Of a DNA stretch of 64,000 nucleotides, positions 35,625-46,279 are shown one piece after another. Within the stretch, counting starts at the first letter, position 1. Each line of letters begins with the position of its first letter. Source of the stretch: Candidatus Avedoeria danica (GTDB lineage: Bacteria; Chloroflexota; Anaerolineae; Epilineales; Epilineaceae); assembly GCA_016703025.1 (NCBI GenBank), contig JADJCV010000001.1, positions 1 to 64,000 on the forward strand. The letters are read 5' to 3'. The notes below the pieces were generated by a model. The model worked only from the letters and a program-made list of their open reading frames with translations, made no database searches and was not told the origin of the DNA. A program made the position numbers and the translations under genes.

Positions 35625-37417
35625 CGTCGCTCTCCTCCCCGCTCTCCTCCTCCCCACCGCCTGCCCCCCCACCCCCTGGTTCGCCGACATCCCCCCCCCC
35701 GCCGACGTCCCTTCGCCTACCACACCGGCGCCACCGGCCGCCTCTGGATGCCCGAAATCATGGCCGGCGGCGTCGCCTATTCGACTACGACGCGGACGGA
35801 GACCTCGACCTCTACTTCACGAACGGCAACGATCGACTGCCCGATCCGACGGACAACGACGTCGCCAATGCCAACGACGACGACGGCACTGGCACTGGCA
35901 TCGACATCGACGCTGACGACGCGGCCGTCCCCGCCCCCGCTCAGCCCACCGACCGCCTCTATCGCCGCGACCCCGACGGTCGCTACACCGACGTCTCCGC
36001 CGCCGCCGGCATCGCCGACAACGGCTACGGCATGGGCGTCGCGGCCGCCGACTACGACAACGACGGCCACGTCGACCTCTACGTCGCCGCGTTCGGCCCC
36101 GACCACCTGCTGCGCAACCAGGGCGACGGCACGTTTGCCGACGTCTCGGCCGGCGCCGGCATCACGGAGACCCAGTGGTCGTCGTCGGCCGCGTGGCTGG
36201 ACTACGACCGCGACGGCTGGCTGGACCTCTACGTCGCCCGCTACATCGCCTGGCGCCCCGACGTCCCGTGCCAGGACCGCGACGGCAACGCCGACTACTG
36301 CGGCCCGGCGGCCTTCGGCGACGTCCGCGACATGCTCTGGCACAACGAGGGCGGCGCGCGCTTCACGGACGCCTCGGCCCGCGCCGGCATCGACCGCGTC
36401 GCGTACGCCGGGCTCGGCGTGACGGTCGACGACTTCGACGACGACGGCTGGCCGGACCTCTTCGTGGCCAACGACGGCGACCCGAACATCCTGTGGCGCA
36501 ACCGCGGCGACGGGACGTTCGACAACGTCGCGCTCGCCTGGGGCGCCGCGTACAACCTCACCGGCGAGGCCGAGGCCGGCATGGGCGTCGTCGCGGACGA
36601 TCTGACGGGCGACGGGCGGACCGACGCCGTCGTGACGCACCTCCACGCCGAGACGAACACGTTCTACGCCCGCCGCACCGCCGGCGCCGGCTTCGACGAC
36701 CTCACCCTGCCCAGCGGCCTCGGCCTCCCGAGCTACCCGCTCACCGGCTTCGGCATCGCCGCCTTCGACGCCGAGCTGGACGGCGACCTTGACATCGTCG
36801 TCGCCAACGGCCGCGTCCACCGCAGCCTGCCCGCGCTGCCGGGCGCCGCGCCGGCCGGACCGTGGGCCGCCCTCGCCGAGCCGAAGCTTCTTCAGCTGAA
36901 CGACGGCGTCGGCAACTTCGAGACGGTGGGTTCATCCAATGGGTCCAATGGGTCCAATGGGTCCAATAGGTCCCAAGCCACCACTTCCGCCGCCCCCTGC
37001 GGCCTATGCGCCGACACCGACATCTCCCGCGGCCTGGCCGCCGGCGACCTCGACGCCGACGGCGACCTCGACATCGTCGTCGCCAACGTCGAGTCGCCCG
37101 CCCGCCTGTATGACAACCGAGCCCCCCGCCAAGGCCACTGGCTCGCCGTCCGCGCCGTCGATCCGCGCTTGCAGCGCGATGCGATCGGGGCGCGGCTGTT
37201 CCTCGACGCCGGCGGGCGGCGGCAGCGCCGCTTCATCCGGACGAGCGGCAGCTACCAGTCGAGCGTGCCCGCCATCGCCCACTTCGGCCTCGGCACCGCG
37301 ACGTCCGTCGATCGCGTCGCCGTCCGCTGGCCGGACGGGTTGGAGGAGTCGTTCGGGATCGACTGCGTCGACTGCGCCGTCGAGCTACGGCGCGGCGAAG
37401 GGGTGGCGGCGCCGTAG
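35617..37417 (+). CDS. CRTAC1-type FG-GAP/ASPIC lipoprotein, frame-shifted at 5' end
   Basis: The last 460 residues are in one clear frame. FG-GAP calcium-binding blades repeat (AAADYDNDGHVDLYVAAFGP; WLDYDRDGWLDLYVARYI; VDDFDDDGWPDLFVANDGD; AAFDAELDGDLDIVVANG; GDLDADGDLDIVVANVES). The C-terminal ASPIC/UnbV domain includes GHWLAVRAVDPRLQRDAIGA, FIRTSGSYQSSVPAIAHFGL and VAVRWPDGLEESF. Upstream, in shifted frames, lie a lipoprotein-like leader (LFPVALLPALLLPTAC), FAYHTGATGRLWMPEIMAGG and FDYDADGDLDLYFTNG. The leader would start at TTG 35617 inside the inverted repeat. Runs of ten and seven Cs near 35670-35702 make the frame there unreliable. A 9-base tandem repeat at 36932-36969 codes SNGSNGSN. 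It is a secreted, likely calcium-binding surface protein; function unknown. Confidence 0.82.
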
Positions 37418-37449
37418 GGTGCGCGTATACGCGCGTATAATCGCCCGCC

Positions 37450-40400
37450 ATGAACACCAAGACCCAGCTCTCCGCGTGGTCCAAAGGCTTGCTTGAGGCG
37501 GCCCCTCCTGGCGGTCGTCACCGCCGCGCCCCTCGTCGTCAACTATCAGGGGTTCCGCGCCTTCGAACTCCCGAAGGCAGCCGTCGTCCTCACGTTCGCG
37601 CTCCTGACCGCCGCCGTCGGCGTCATCGCGCTCCTCGAGGGCGGCGACGGGACGCGGACCGGCGTGCGGGCTGCGCTGCGTGAAGGCGTCGTGCGCGCGG
37701 CGCTGGCAGTCGTCGCCATCGAAGGCATTGCGACGGTCCTCTCGATCGTCCCGAGCGTCAGCTTCTTCGGCTCGCCCGAGCGCGCCCAGGGTTGGCTCTC
37801 GCTGCTCGCGTGCGCCGTGCTGTTCGTCGCCACCGCCGCCGTCGCCCGCGCCCCGGAGCGCCGCGCCCGCCTCGTGGCGACGATGATCGCCGCGAGCGTG
37901 CCCGTGGCGGTGTACGCGCTGGCACAGGCCGCGCGGCTCGAGGTCGTGCCCGGGACGGTCGAGTCTGCGCAGCGCGTCTTCGGCACGCTGTCCAACCCGA
38001 TCTTCCTCGGCGCCTACCTGATGTTGCTCGTTCCGCTCACACTCTGGCGCCTCGGCGCGGCGCTGACGGGCGGCCGACCGCTCGTGGCCGGCGCGTATAC
38101 GCTCGTCGCCCTGCTCCAGCTCTCCGCCCTCGCGCTCACCGGCAGCCGCGGCCCGCTCGTCGGGCTCCTGGCGGCCCTCGTGATCCTCGGTCTCGGCTGG
38201 GCGGCGGCGGCCGGGCGGCGGCGCGCGGTCGGTGGGCCGTCGGCGTCGGGGCGGCGCTGACGGTGTTCGTCGGCGTGCTGGCGATGCCGGGCACGCCGCT
38301 GGCCGGCCTGCGCGACGCGCCGGTCATCGGCCGGCTGGCCCAGATCGGCGAGACCGGCACCGGCTCGCAGGCCGTGCGCCTCGGCATTTGGCGCGCCGCC
38401 GCCGCCACGATGGCGGCCGCCGCTGACCCCGAGGCCGAGACCGCGCCGCTCGTCGCGCAGGTCGAGCTCAAGCGCGGTCGCGTGCTCAAGTGGCTCGTCG
38501 GCCACGGTCCGGAGATGCAGCGCTACGTCCTCCTCCCGTTCGGCGACACCTACATGGGCGGCCGCGCCCAAGCCGACCGCCTCGTCGACCGGGCCCACGA
38601 CGTCCCGTTCGACGTCCTCCTCACGGCCGGCCTGCCGGGCCTTGCGGCGCGCCTCTGGCTCTGGGCCGCCTGGCTGGCGACGTGCGTCGGGCTGCTCGGG
38701 CTCGCGTCCGAGCGCCGGGACCGCACCGGTCTGGCGGCCCTCCTCGGCGCGGGCGCGCTGGCCGGCGCGGTCGCATGGTTCGTGGCGCCGGCGTTCGCCG
38801 GACCGGGTCGCGGCGCTCGGCCTGGCTGTCGGCCTCGGGTTTGTACGTCGCCTGGGCCGGCTTGCGGCGTCGGGGCGACGATGCGGGTCCGGTCAACGGC
38901 GCCGCGCTGGCGCTGCTGGCCGCGGGCACGGCGGCCGTCGTCGAGGCGGCATTCGGGATCGAGACCGTCGTCACGCAGCTGATCTTCTGGGTGCTGGCCG
39001 GCCTCGTCGTCGCGCTGACGCTCGGCGATGTGGCCGAACCGGCCGCGGCGGCAGCCACGGCGGGCCGCCGCGCGGCCGGTCGCACGGCGGCGTCGGGCGA
39101 CCGTGGCCACGATCGGGGCGCCGGGGCCGAGATCCGCGTCGGCCTGCGCTGGTCGCCGGGCGGCGCGGCGCTGGGCCTGATCGCCGCGGGGGCGATGAGC
39201 GTCGCCTTGTACGACCTCCTCCTGCCCGGCGCCGTGCCGCTGACGCACACACGCCTCGTGCTCGGCCTGCTGATCGCCGCCGGCTTCGGCGCGATGCTGC
39301 TGGCGGTCGTCGACACGCGCGAGAGCGTCGGCGCCTACGTGCTCTTCGCCCTGACGCTCACGGCGCTCTTCACGTTCCTGCGCAGCCTGATCGTCCTCGG
39401 CGCCGGTCCGACGGCCGCCTATCCGGTGCGGATCGTGCCGACGACGCTCTGGCTGGTGCTCATCCTGTGGCTGATCGTGCTGGCGATCGGCGCCGGGATC
39501 TTCCTCCGCGCGGCGTCGAGTGAGCGCGCGCCCTTCTGGATCGGCCCGCCGGGCATCACCTACCCGATCGCGGGGGTGGGCGCCGTCGTCGTCATCATGC
39601 TCCTCGCGATCCAACCCGTGCAGGGCGATCTCCTGTTCCAGGCCGGCTACGACGACTTCCGGATCGCGTTGTCCGGCGATCAGGAGCAGCGATTCCAGTC
39701 CGGCACGCAGCGGTTCAACCAGGCGGTCGCGCTGCAGCGGCGGGACGACATCATGTTCCTGAAGTGGTCCGAGCTCTACGCCCAGCTCGGCGAGGTTGCC
39801 GGCCAGACCGGCCAGGCGGAGACGCTGGCCACGGCGATGAACACCGCCCAGAACCTGCTTGGCCGGGCCGAGACGATCAACCCGGCGATGATCTTCCACG
39901 TCTTCAACCGTGGCCACGTCCAGCTCTTGGCCGCGCAGCTCATGGGTGCCAGCGGCGACCCGGCCACGGCCTCGGTGGCGATGGCCGCGGCGCAGAACGC
40001 CGAGCTCGCGCTGCAGCAGTCCTTCGACATCCTCAGCTACGACCCGCAGGTGGCCAACGAGCTCGCGACGGCGAAGCTCCTGCAGGGCAAGCTGCCCGAA
40101 GGGCTGGCCCTACTGGAGTACTCGCGCGACACGCTCGACCCCGACAACCCGTCGACATACGGCCTGCTTTCGGAGGCCTACAAGCGGTCCGGCGACACCG
40201 CCAAGGCGGACGAGGCGCTCAAGCGCGCCGCCGAGCTGGGCGGCGCCGGTGCCGGCGGCGCCGGGGGCGACGCGAGCATCCTTCTGCGGGAAGGCGACGA
40301 GGCCCGCGAGGCCGGCGACCTCTCGACGGCGATCGTTCGCTACGAGAAGGCCATCGAGATCCTCGGCCAGCGCGTGGACTGGCGCGTCCTCTACAACCTG

Positions 40401-40598
40401 GGCCAGCTCCACCGCGAGAGCGGCAACACGCAGAGCGCCGTCCAGGCGCTGCAAGGCGCCATGCAGCTCGCGCCGCCCGAGGCACAGGAACAGGTGCAGC
40501 AGGCGCTGATCGACGCACTGCAGGGCACCGGCACCGGACCGCCACCGGAGTTCGGCCAGCCGATGGAGCCGTCCGAGCGGCCGACGGTGGTGCCGTAG
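37450..40598 (+). CDS. O-antigen-ligase-like membrane protein with C-terminal TPR domain, frame-shifted
   Basis: About 1,050 codons. The N-terminal two thirds have many hydrophobic helices (PLLAVVTAAPLVVNYQGF; AVVLTFALLTAAVGVIALL; FLGAYLMLLVPLTLWRL) and the Wzy/WaaL-like phrases FFGSPERAQGWLSLLACAV, FGTLSNPIFLGAYLM and LSALALTGSRGPLVGLLAAL. A large external loop is centred on VGHGPEMQRYVLLPFGD and DRAHDVPFDVLLTAGLPGL, as in O-antigen ligase family proteins. From about 40000 on, tetratricopeptide repeats follow (ALQQSFDILSYDPQVANELA; YGLLSEAYKRSGDTAKADEA; LYNLGQLHRESGNTQSAVQA). Shifts occur near 37485, 38255 and 38820. It could polymerise or ligate surface glycans; the Wzy_C/TPR combination is common in Chloroflexota, but the substrate is unknown. 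Confidence 0.78.
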
Positions 40599-40632
40599 CG
40601 GAGCGGTCGGCAGCACCGTCGGCAAGAGAGGT

Positions 40633-40650
40633 CAACGGCTTCAGCCGTTG
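40633..40650. terminator. Hairpin between convergent genes
   Basis: CAACGGCT and AGCCGTTG flank two bases. The hairpin lies between the O-antigen-ligase gene (+) and grpE (-), and its right part contains the grpE stop. The core is the same as in the long inverted repeat at 35462-35624. Confidence 0.6.
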
Positions 40651-41258
40651 ATGTGCCCCCCCGGCTGCCCCACCACCACCCGCGCCGGCCGCAGCAGCTC
40701 CCCGCGCACCGTATACCCGTTGCGCTCCACCGCGACCACCTGCTCCGCCTTGAGCCCCGCCACCGGTACGACGCCGGTCGCCTCGTGGATCATCGGATCG
40801 AACGGTGCGCCGTCGGCCGCCACGCGCTCGACGCCCTCGCGCTCCAGCAGACGCTCCAGTTCGCGATAGGTCGCGTCGACGCCGGCGACGAGTGCTTCGC
40901 CGCCGGCGCCGGCGTTCGCCAGAGCCCGCTCGAGGTTGTCGGCGACGTCCAGGAAGCGCAGCAGGAGGTCGCGGCGCTGCTGCTCGACGATCAACTTCAG
41001 CCGCTCCTCGTGGCGCCGCTTGACGTTCTGCATCTCCGCCACGGCGCGCAGGTAGTGGTCATGGTTCTCGTCGGCCGCGCGGCGCGCCTCGGCGAGCTCC
41101 CGGGCGAAGTCGTCGGCCAGATCGGCAGCGTCGACATCGCCGCCGGGCACGTCGACCGACGGCACGGTGTCGCGACGGCCGTCGGTGCCATCGCCCGGGG
41201 TGGGTGACGCCGAAGCGTCACCCTGCGGATCGCGCGGCACCCGTTGGTGGAGCGTCAT
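40641..41258 (-). CDS. grpE: Co-chaperone GrpE
   Basis: A 205-residue nucleotide-exchange factor for DnaK. A variable acidic N-terminus is followed by the long coiled-coil helix (ELAEARRAADENHDHYLRAV, AEMQNVKRRHEERLKLIVEQ) and the C-terminal beta domain (YRELERLLEREGVERVAADG, PFDPMIHEATGVVPV, GYTVRGELLRPARVVVGQP), all standard GrpE signatures. ATG 41258 lies three bases after the dnaK stop, so the genes form a dnaK-grpE operon, the reverse of the more common grpE-dnaK order. The frame is intact. The stop lies in a hairpin. Confidence 0.95.
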   Translation of the reverse strand: MTLHQRVPRDPQGDASASPTPGDGTDGRRDTVPSVDVPGGDVDAADLADDFARELAEARRAADENHDHYLRAVAEMQNVKRRHEERLKLIVEQQRRDLLLRFLDVADNLERALANAGAGGEALVAGVDATYRELERLLEREGVERVAADGAPFDPMIHEATGVVPVAGLKAEQVVAVERNGYTVRGELLRPARVVVGQPGGHING

Positions 41259-41261
41259 CGG

Positions 41262-43164
41262 CTACGCCTCGCGGAACTCGCCCTCGACGACATCGTCGTC
41301 CACGGGCTGTGTCTCGGTGGCGCCATCGTCGCTGCCATCGGGCGATGCGCCGGCAGCCGCCTGCTGCGCATGCATCGCCTGGCCGAGGGTTTGCATGGCC
41401 GCCTCGAGCGCTGCAGCCGCGGCCTCGATCCGCTCGGCCTCGTCGGACTCGAGCGCCTCGCGCACGGCCTTCACCTCGCGTTCGACCGCTTCGCGGGCGG
41501 CAGCGTCGGCTTCTCCGGCGTCGCGCACCAGCTTCTCGCCCTGGTAGGCCAAGCTGTCGGCGCGGTTGCGCAGCTCGATCCGGGCGCGCGCCTTCTCGTC
41601 GTCGGCCCTGCTGGCCTCGGCTTCCTTGACGAGCCGTGTGACGTCTTCCTTTGAGAGGTTCGTGCTCGCCGTGATCCGGATCTGCTGTTCACGGCCGGTG
41701 GCCATGTCGCGCGCCTTGACGTTCAGGATGCCGTTCGCGTCGAGATCGAACGTCACCTCCACCTGCGGCACGCCGCGCGGGGCCGGCGGGATGCCCTCGA
41801 GCCGGAAGCGGCCGAGCGTCATGTTGTCGCGCGCAAGCGGGCGCTCGCCCTGCAGGACGTGGATGTCGACGGCCGTCTGGCTGTCCTCGGCGGTGGAGAA
41901 CGTCTCCTTGCGCTCCGTCGGGATCGTCGTGTTCCGCTCGATGAGCGGCGTCATCACCCGCCGAGCGTCTCGACGCCAAGGCTGAGCGGCGTCACGTCCA
42001 ACAGGAGGATGTTCTTCACGTCGCCCGCGAGCACGCCCGCCTGCAACGCCGCGCCGATCGCCACGACCTCGTCCGGGTTCACGCCGCGGTTCGGCTCCTT
42101 GCCGATGAGACCGCGGATCAGATCCTGGACCATCGGCATGCGCGTCGAGCCGCCGACGAGGATGATCTCGTCGATGTCCGTCTTCTTCAGGCCGGCGTCC
42201 TTGAGCGACTGCTCGACCGGCTTGCGCAGCCGGCCGACGAGGTCCTCGCACAGTTGCTCGAACTTCGTGCGGGTGAGCGTCAGCGTGAGGTGCTTCGGGC
42301 CGTTTGCGTCGGCGGTGATGAAGGGCAGGTTGATCTCAGTCTGCTGCAGCTCGGAGAGTTCGATCTTGGCCTTCTCGGCCGCCTCCTTGAGCCGCTGCAG
42401 CGCCTGCCGGTCGCCGCGCAGGTCGATCCCGTGCTCCTTCTTGAACTCATCCGCCACCCAGTTGGCGACGCGCTGATCCCAGTCGTCGCCGCCGAGGAAC
42501 GTGTCGCCCGACGTCGAACGCACTTCGACGACGCCTTCGCCGACGTCCAGGATCGAGACGTCGAACGTGCCGCCGCCGAGGTCGAAGACGAGGATCGTCT
42601 CGTCCGTGCCCTTGTCGAGACCATACGCCAATGCGGCGGCCGTCGGCTCATTGATGATCCGCTGGACGTCGAGGCCGGCGATCTTGCCGGCATCCTTGGT
42701 GGCCTGGCGCTGGCTGTCGTTGAAGTACGCCGGCACCGTGATGACCGCGCTGTCGACGGGCTCGCCAAGGTAGGCCTCGGCGTCGCGCTTCAGCTTCTCG
42801 AGGATGAGCGCCGAGATCTCCTGCGGCGTGAAGCTCTTGCCCGCCTGCGGCACCCCGACGCGCGCGTCTCCGGCGCTGCCTGCTTCGATGGCATACGGGA
42901 CGTGCTCGCGCGCGCCGATCGTCTCGGGTTCGTCGTATCGGCGGCCCATGAGCCGCTTGACCGAGAAGATCGTGTTCTCGGGTTGACCACCGCCTGCCGC
43001 TTGGCCGCCGCGCCGACGACCCGCTCTCCGCTCTTCGTGAAGCCCACCACCGATGGCGTCGTGCGCGCGCCTTCGGCATTCGGGATGACGACGGCCTCGC
43101 CACCCTCCATGACAGCAACGACCGAGTTGGTCGTGCCGAGATCGATCCCTACGGTCTTGGCCAT
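41262..43164 (-). CDS. dnaK: Chaperone DnaK (Hsp70), two frame shifts
   Basis: About 634 codons from ATG 43164, with GGAGG upstream. The ATPase domain begins MAKTVGIDLGTTNSVVAVME and includes PAYFNDSQRQATKDAGKIAG, NEPTAAALAYGLDKG, VFDLGGGTFDVSILDVGEGV and LVGGSTRMPMVQDLIRGL. The substrate domain includes LLLDVTPLSLGVETLGG, then after a shift VMTPLIERNTTIPTERKETF and FDLDANGILNVKARDMATGR. The end is DDDVVEGEFREA. Shifts at about 41957 (one G lost from a G run) and 42988 (one C lost) are the only defects. Because DnaK is normally required, these are probably sequence errors. No CIRCE operator is seen. Confidence 0.95.
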
Positions 43165-43194
43165 GTTCCAAACCTCCACAGATGAGATGGGTCG

Positions 43195-43200
43195 ATTATA
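43195..43200 (-). promoter_or_regulatory. Likely -10 box of the dnaK-grpE operon
   Basis: A consensus TATAAT on the minus strand lies about 30 bases before the dnaK start. No good -35 is visible at the right distance; the sequence there is very GC-rich. A CIRCE (HrcA) site is absent. Confidence 0.55.
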
Positions 43201-43286
43201 CGGGCCGGTCCGGACCGCCACCCGCCGACACGCCGCCCCACCCGCCAGAACCGCGCTCAGATCACACCGTCGCCCGCATGAACCAC

Positions 43287-43315
43287 TTGACAGGACGGCG
43301 CAACGTGCGTATCCT
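43287..43315 (+). promoter_or_regulatory. Sigma-70-type promoter of the LysM gene
   Basis: TTGACA at 43287-43292 and TATCCT at 43310-43315 are separated by 17 bases, the ideal spacing. The LysM gene starts about 105 bases downstream, which leaves a long leader. Confidence 0.7.
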
Positions 43316-43428
43316 AGCCGCGGATCTTAATCCGAAAGTAACCGACCCCACCGGATTCTTCGGAGCAGAACGTCGCGCGCGCAAGCGCGCTCAACGGTCG
43401 AACCGCACCCAACAAACCGGAGGATTCC

Positions 43429-43984
43429 ATGCGCTCACGACTCTCGATCACCGTTCTTGCCCTGGCCATGGCGCTCGCGATGACCGTCGCGCCGCGCGCC
43501 ACCGCATCCGCCACCAACTGGGGACCCGGTGGGCACGGCGGCAACGTCCACTGCGTTCGGCAAGGCGAGACCCTCTACGGCATCGCCTGGGCCTACGGCA
43601 CGACCGCGCAGGCGATCGCGCATCACAACGGTCTCTGGAACCCGAACTACATCCGCGCCGGCCAGTGCCTGAGCATCCCGTCGGGCTGGTCGGGCGGCCA
43701 TGACATGGGCGGGAACGACAAGGGCTGGGACGACGGCTACGACAAGCCCAACTGGAACGGCGGCTACGAGCACGCCGGCTGGGACGGCGGCTGGGACAAG
43801 AAGGCCGACTACAACTACGGCGGCATGGCCGGCAACCGCTACTGCGTTCGGCACGGCGATACGCTCTACAGCATCGCCAACCGCTGGCACGACGGCCTGG
43901 GCCATCGCCCATGCGAACGGCATCGTGAACGTGAACTACATCCGCGCCGGTCAGACGCTCACGATTCCGGGGCACGGCTGGTAG
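43429..43984 (+). CDS. Secreted protein with two LysM domains, frame-shifted
   Basis: ATG 43429 follows a GGAGGA site. A signal peptide (LSITVLALAMALAMTVAPRA, cut after TAS) is followed by LysM 1 (HCVRQGETLYGIAWAYGTTA, NPNYIRAGQCLSIPSG). A tryptophan/glycine/aspartate-rich linker comes next (GWDDGYDKPNWNGGYEHAGW), then LysM 2 (YCVRHGDTLYSIANRW and, after one lost base near 43895, NGIVNVNYIRAGQTLTIPGH). LysM binds N-acetylglucosamine glycans such as peptidoglycan. There is no enzymatic domain, so the protein is probably wall-associated. A strong terminator follows at 44054. Confidence 0.85.
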
Positions 43985-44053
43985 TCCGAGCATCGGCGAC
44001 GTTCACCGCACGTCGGTCGCCGGCGACAGCACGACCGCCGATCGCGGCGAAGC

Positions 44054-44089
44054 ACGAAGGGGCGCAGCATCATTGCTGCGCCCCTTCGT
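44054..44089. terminator. Hairpin terminator
   Basis: A perfect 16-base stem (ACGAAGGGGCGCAGCA) with a TCAT loop lies 70 bases after the LysM gene and before the convergent minus-strand gene that ends at 44182. Confidence 0.75.
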
Positions 44090-44181
44090 CGTATGTCCGG
44101 GAATGCGCATGTCTGGGAATGCGATCGTCCGGGAACGGCGCGCCCGACCCGCGGGCAGACCCGCGGAACGAACGGCGCACG

Positions 44182-46021
44182 CTACTGGCGACCGGTTAAC
44201 CGATAGCCACGCACCACGATCGGCATGAACGCCCGGAAGCGTGGACCAGCCATCGTCGCGGACGGCGTCCGCACCGGCGTCCCGCCCGTCGCGGTCGGCC
44301 CCGGCGGTGTGCTGCGCGACGGCGATGCGGTCGTCGTGGGCGTCGGGGAGATGCTCTGCGCCGTCGGCGGAACGCTGCCGCCGGCGTGGCGCGGCGCGGC
44401 GTAGGCGACGGTATCGGCCGCTTCGGCGTCCTTGAAGGCGCCCGCCGTGCCGAACGGCGTCTCGTAGACCAATACGGCCACCGCCTGGTCGCTCGTGATG
44501 ACCGCCTGTGAGCCGTCCGTGTCCTCGGTGAGCTTGACGATGCGCATCTCGCCCGCCGGGACGGTCGTCGCGAGCGTGCTCGAGCGACCTCCCGCGGAAG
44601 TGATCTTCACGTCGACACCGGCCGCGCCGGCGCCCGGGTTCTGGACGACGAACTGCGTGACGCGCGCGGCGCTGCGGCGAATGCTCGGGACGATGAACTT
44701 CTGGCCGAGTTCGGACGCCAGGAAGGCGTTGTATGCGGCGTTCGTCCGCGTCAGGTCCGGCTGCCCGGTCGTCTCCATCACCGACGCGACGACAGGCTGA
44801 TCGCTCGTGATGACGGCGCTGCCGTAGAAGCCGGTGTTCGCCCCTCCGCCGCGGTCGATCGCCGGCGCGGCGACATCGCCCATCTGGCCGGTGCCGAGGT
44901 CGACGAAGTGCATGCCGTACGGCCCGATCGAGAACGTCTGCTGCACCGTTCCGTTCGCGTGCTTCGGGCTGTCGGGCGCGCCGCGGTAGGCGATCGTCAC
45001 ATTCGCCTTCTTGCCGTCGCGATTCTGGACGGCGAAAACGGAGTTGCCGAGATAGTTGCGGCGGACGAGCGGCACGTACTGTGTTGTTGCCGCCGCCGCG
45101 AACGGCCGCGCGCCAATTGCCGAGACGCCGCCCTCGAACGCCTCGTTCTGGTAGACCTGGATGGCAACGGCACCGGCCGCCTCGATCCGCAGGCTGCCGA
45201 TCCAGGCATCCCCCGGCCGGTTGGCCTCCAGCCGGCTGACCGACGTCCCGTCCTCGATCGCGTCGAGGTTCGTTACGGCGCCCGGCTTGAGGCGATCCTC
45301 CCATTCGCTGAGCAGCTCGCCCGTGTCGGGCGAGAATGTCTGGTACGTCACCGTGTTCTCCTCGAGGTCGGTGTCGAGGTTCATGATCTCGTAGTCCGAG
45401 TAGACGCCGTCGACGCCGCGGACGAACAACGGCACGAGGAGCTTCGTGGCGGGACGGACGCCCTCGTAGGCCGACGTGCTCGTCCCGGAGATCACCCACC
45501 CCGTCCGCACGATTGCGCCCACCGCGCCTGCGCTGCGGACCGTGCCGTGCCAGTACCCTTCCGAGATCGTCGCCTCGCCGGCCATGTGGAGCGTCGCTCC
45601 CCCGCCGATGGCCAGCTGCCGTGTAAAGCTGCGCGGGTTCCGGTCCCGCAGGGACAGGTTGAGCTGGACGGAGAGCGCGCTGTCCGTGAGGTTGGCCACG
45701 TGGATGTCCGTGAAGCCGAAGTCGGCGATTCCGCTGGGCCCGAGCCGCCGCGCCGGTCCGAACCCGCGCCGCACGGGCGCGATGCTCTTCGTCGGCAGCG
45801 TCGCGGTCGTCGGGCCGGCCGATCGGAGGTCCGGGCAGGAGGAGGTCGTTCGCACCGATTTGGGCGCGGACGACGCGCGCGCGGCCTGCGGCGTGGTGAA
45901 GACCGCGGCCGTCGCCGCCAGCGCGAGGACGGCCGCGGCGACGGCGGCGCGGCCGGTGGCGGCGGGCGCGTGGAGGCGGTGGAGGATCCGGGGGGGATCC
46001 GGTGGGGGAGCGGGTGTACAC
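44182..46021 (-). CDS. Large secreted beta-rich protein of unknown function
   Basis: The proposed start is GTG 46021, which has AGGAG six bases upstream; it joins the main frame if one base is corrected in a C run near 45995. In the main frame alone an open stretch extends to 46203 without a good site. A signal helix (GRAAVAAAVLALAATAAVFT) is followed by about 560 residues with repeated beta-rich modules: FTDIHVANLTDSALSVQLNL, NSVFAVQNRDGKKANVTIAY, TQFVVQNPGAGAAGVDVKIT, each followed by 'p.G.......d' turns (LAIGGGATLHMAG; TTVPAGEMRIVKL) and 'S..ItSD.PVVA.V' phrases (AVITSDQPVVASVME; AVITSDQAVAVLVYE). The C-terminus is a threonine/proline-rich spacer and FMPIVVRGYRLTGRQ. It is probably a surface protein. 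The modules recall pilus-tip or adhesin-like repeats, but I do not recognise a named family. Confidence 0.72.
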
Positions 46022-46221
46022 GACAACTCCTGACAATGTGGACCCCGGGCAGCTGGGGTCGAGCCCAATCGAGTTGCGGTGCGGGCGCGCAAGCGGGCAA
46101 CCATAGGAGGCGACCCGGGCAACGTCACCAACACCGCGCCGCCACGGCATGGCTGGCTGGCCGCCGCCCGGAGACGGCGCCATTCCGGTGACGGTGGGGC
46201 CATGACCGGGAGTCAACCGTT

Positions 46222-46249
46222 TTGGACCGTCCGACCAGTGCTGTACTAT
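46222..46249 (+). promoter_or_regulatory. Sigma-70-type promoter of topA
   Basis: TTGGAC (46222-46227) and TACTAT (46244-46249) with 16 bases between them lie about 30 bases before the topA ATG. Confidence 0.65.
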
Positions 46250-46279
46250 CTCCCCCCTCGATCAGAAGAAGCGGTGCCC

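Noticed and set aside
35640..35705. Long C runs as a possible phase-variation tract
   Set aside because: The position before a lipoprotein gene is tempting, but runs of C are where this assembly is least reliable, so no variation can be claimed.
38550..39917. 455-residue minus-strand frame
   Set aside because: Low-complexity antisense of the O-antigen-ligase/TPR gene, caused by the high GC content.
43165..43286. CIRCE element upstream of dnaK
   Set aside because: No TTAGCACTC-like inverted repeat is present.
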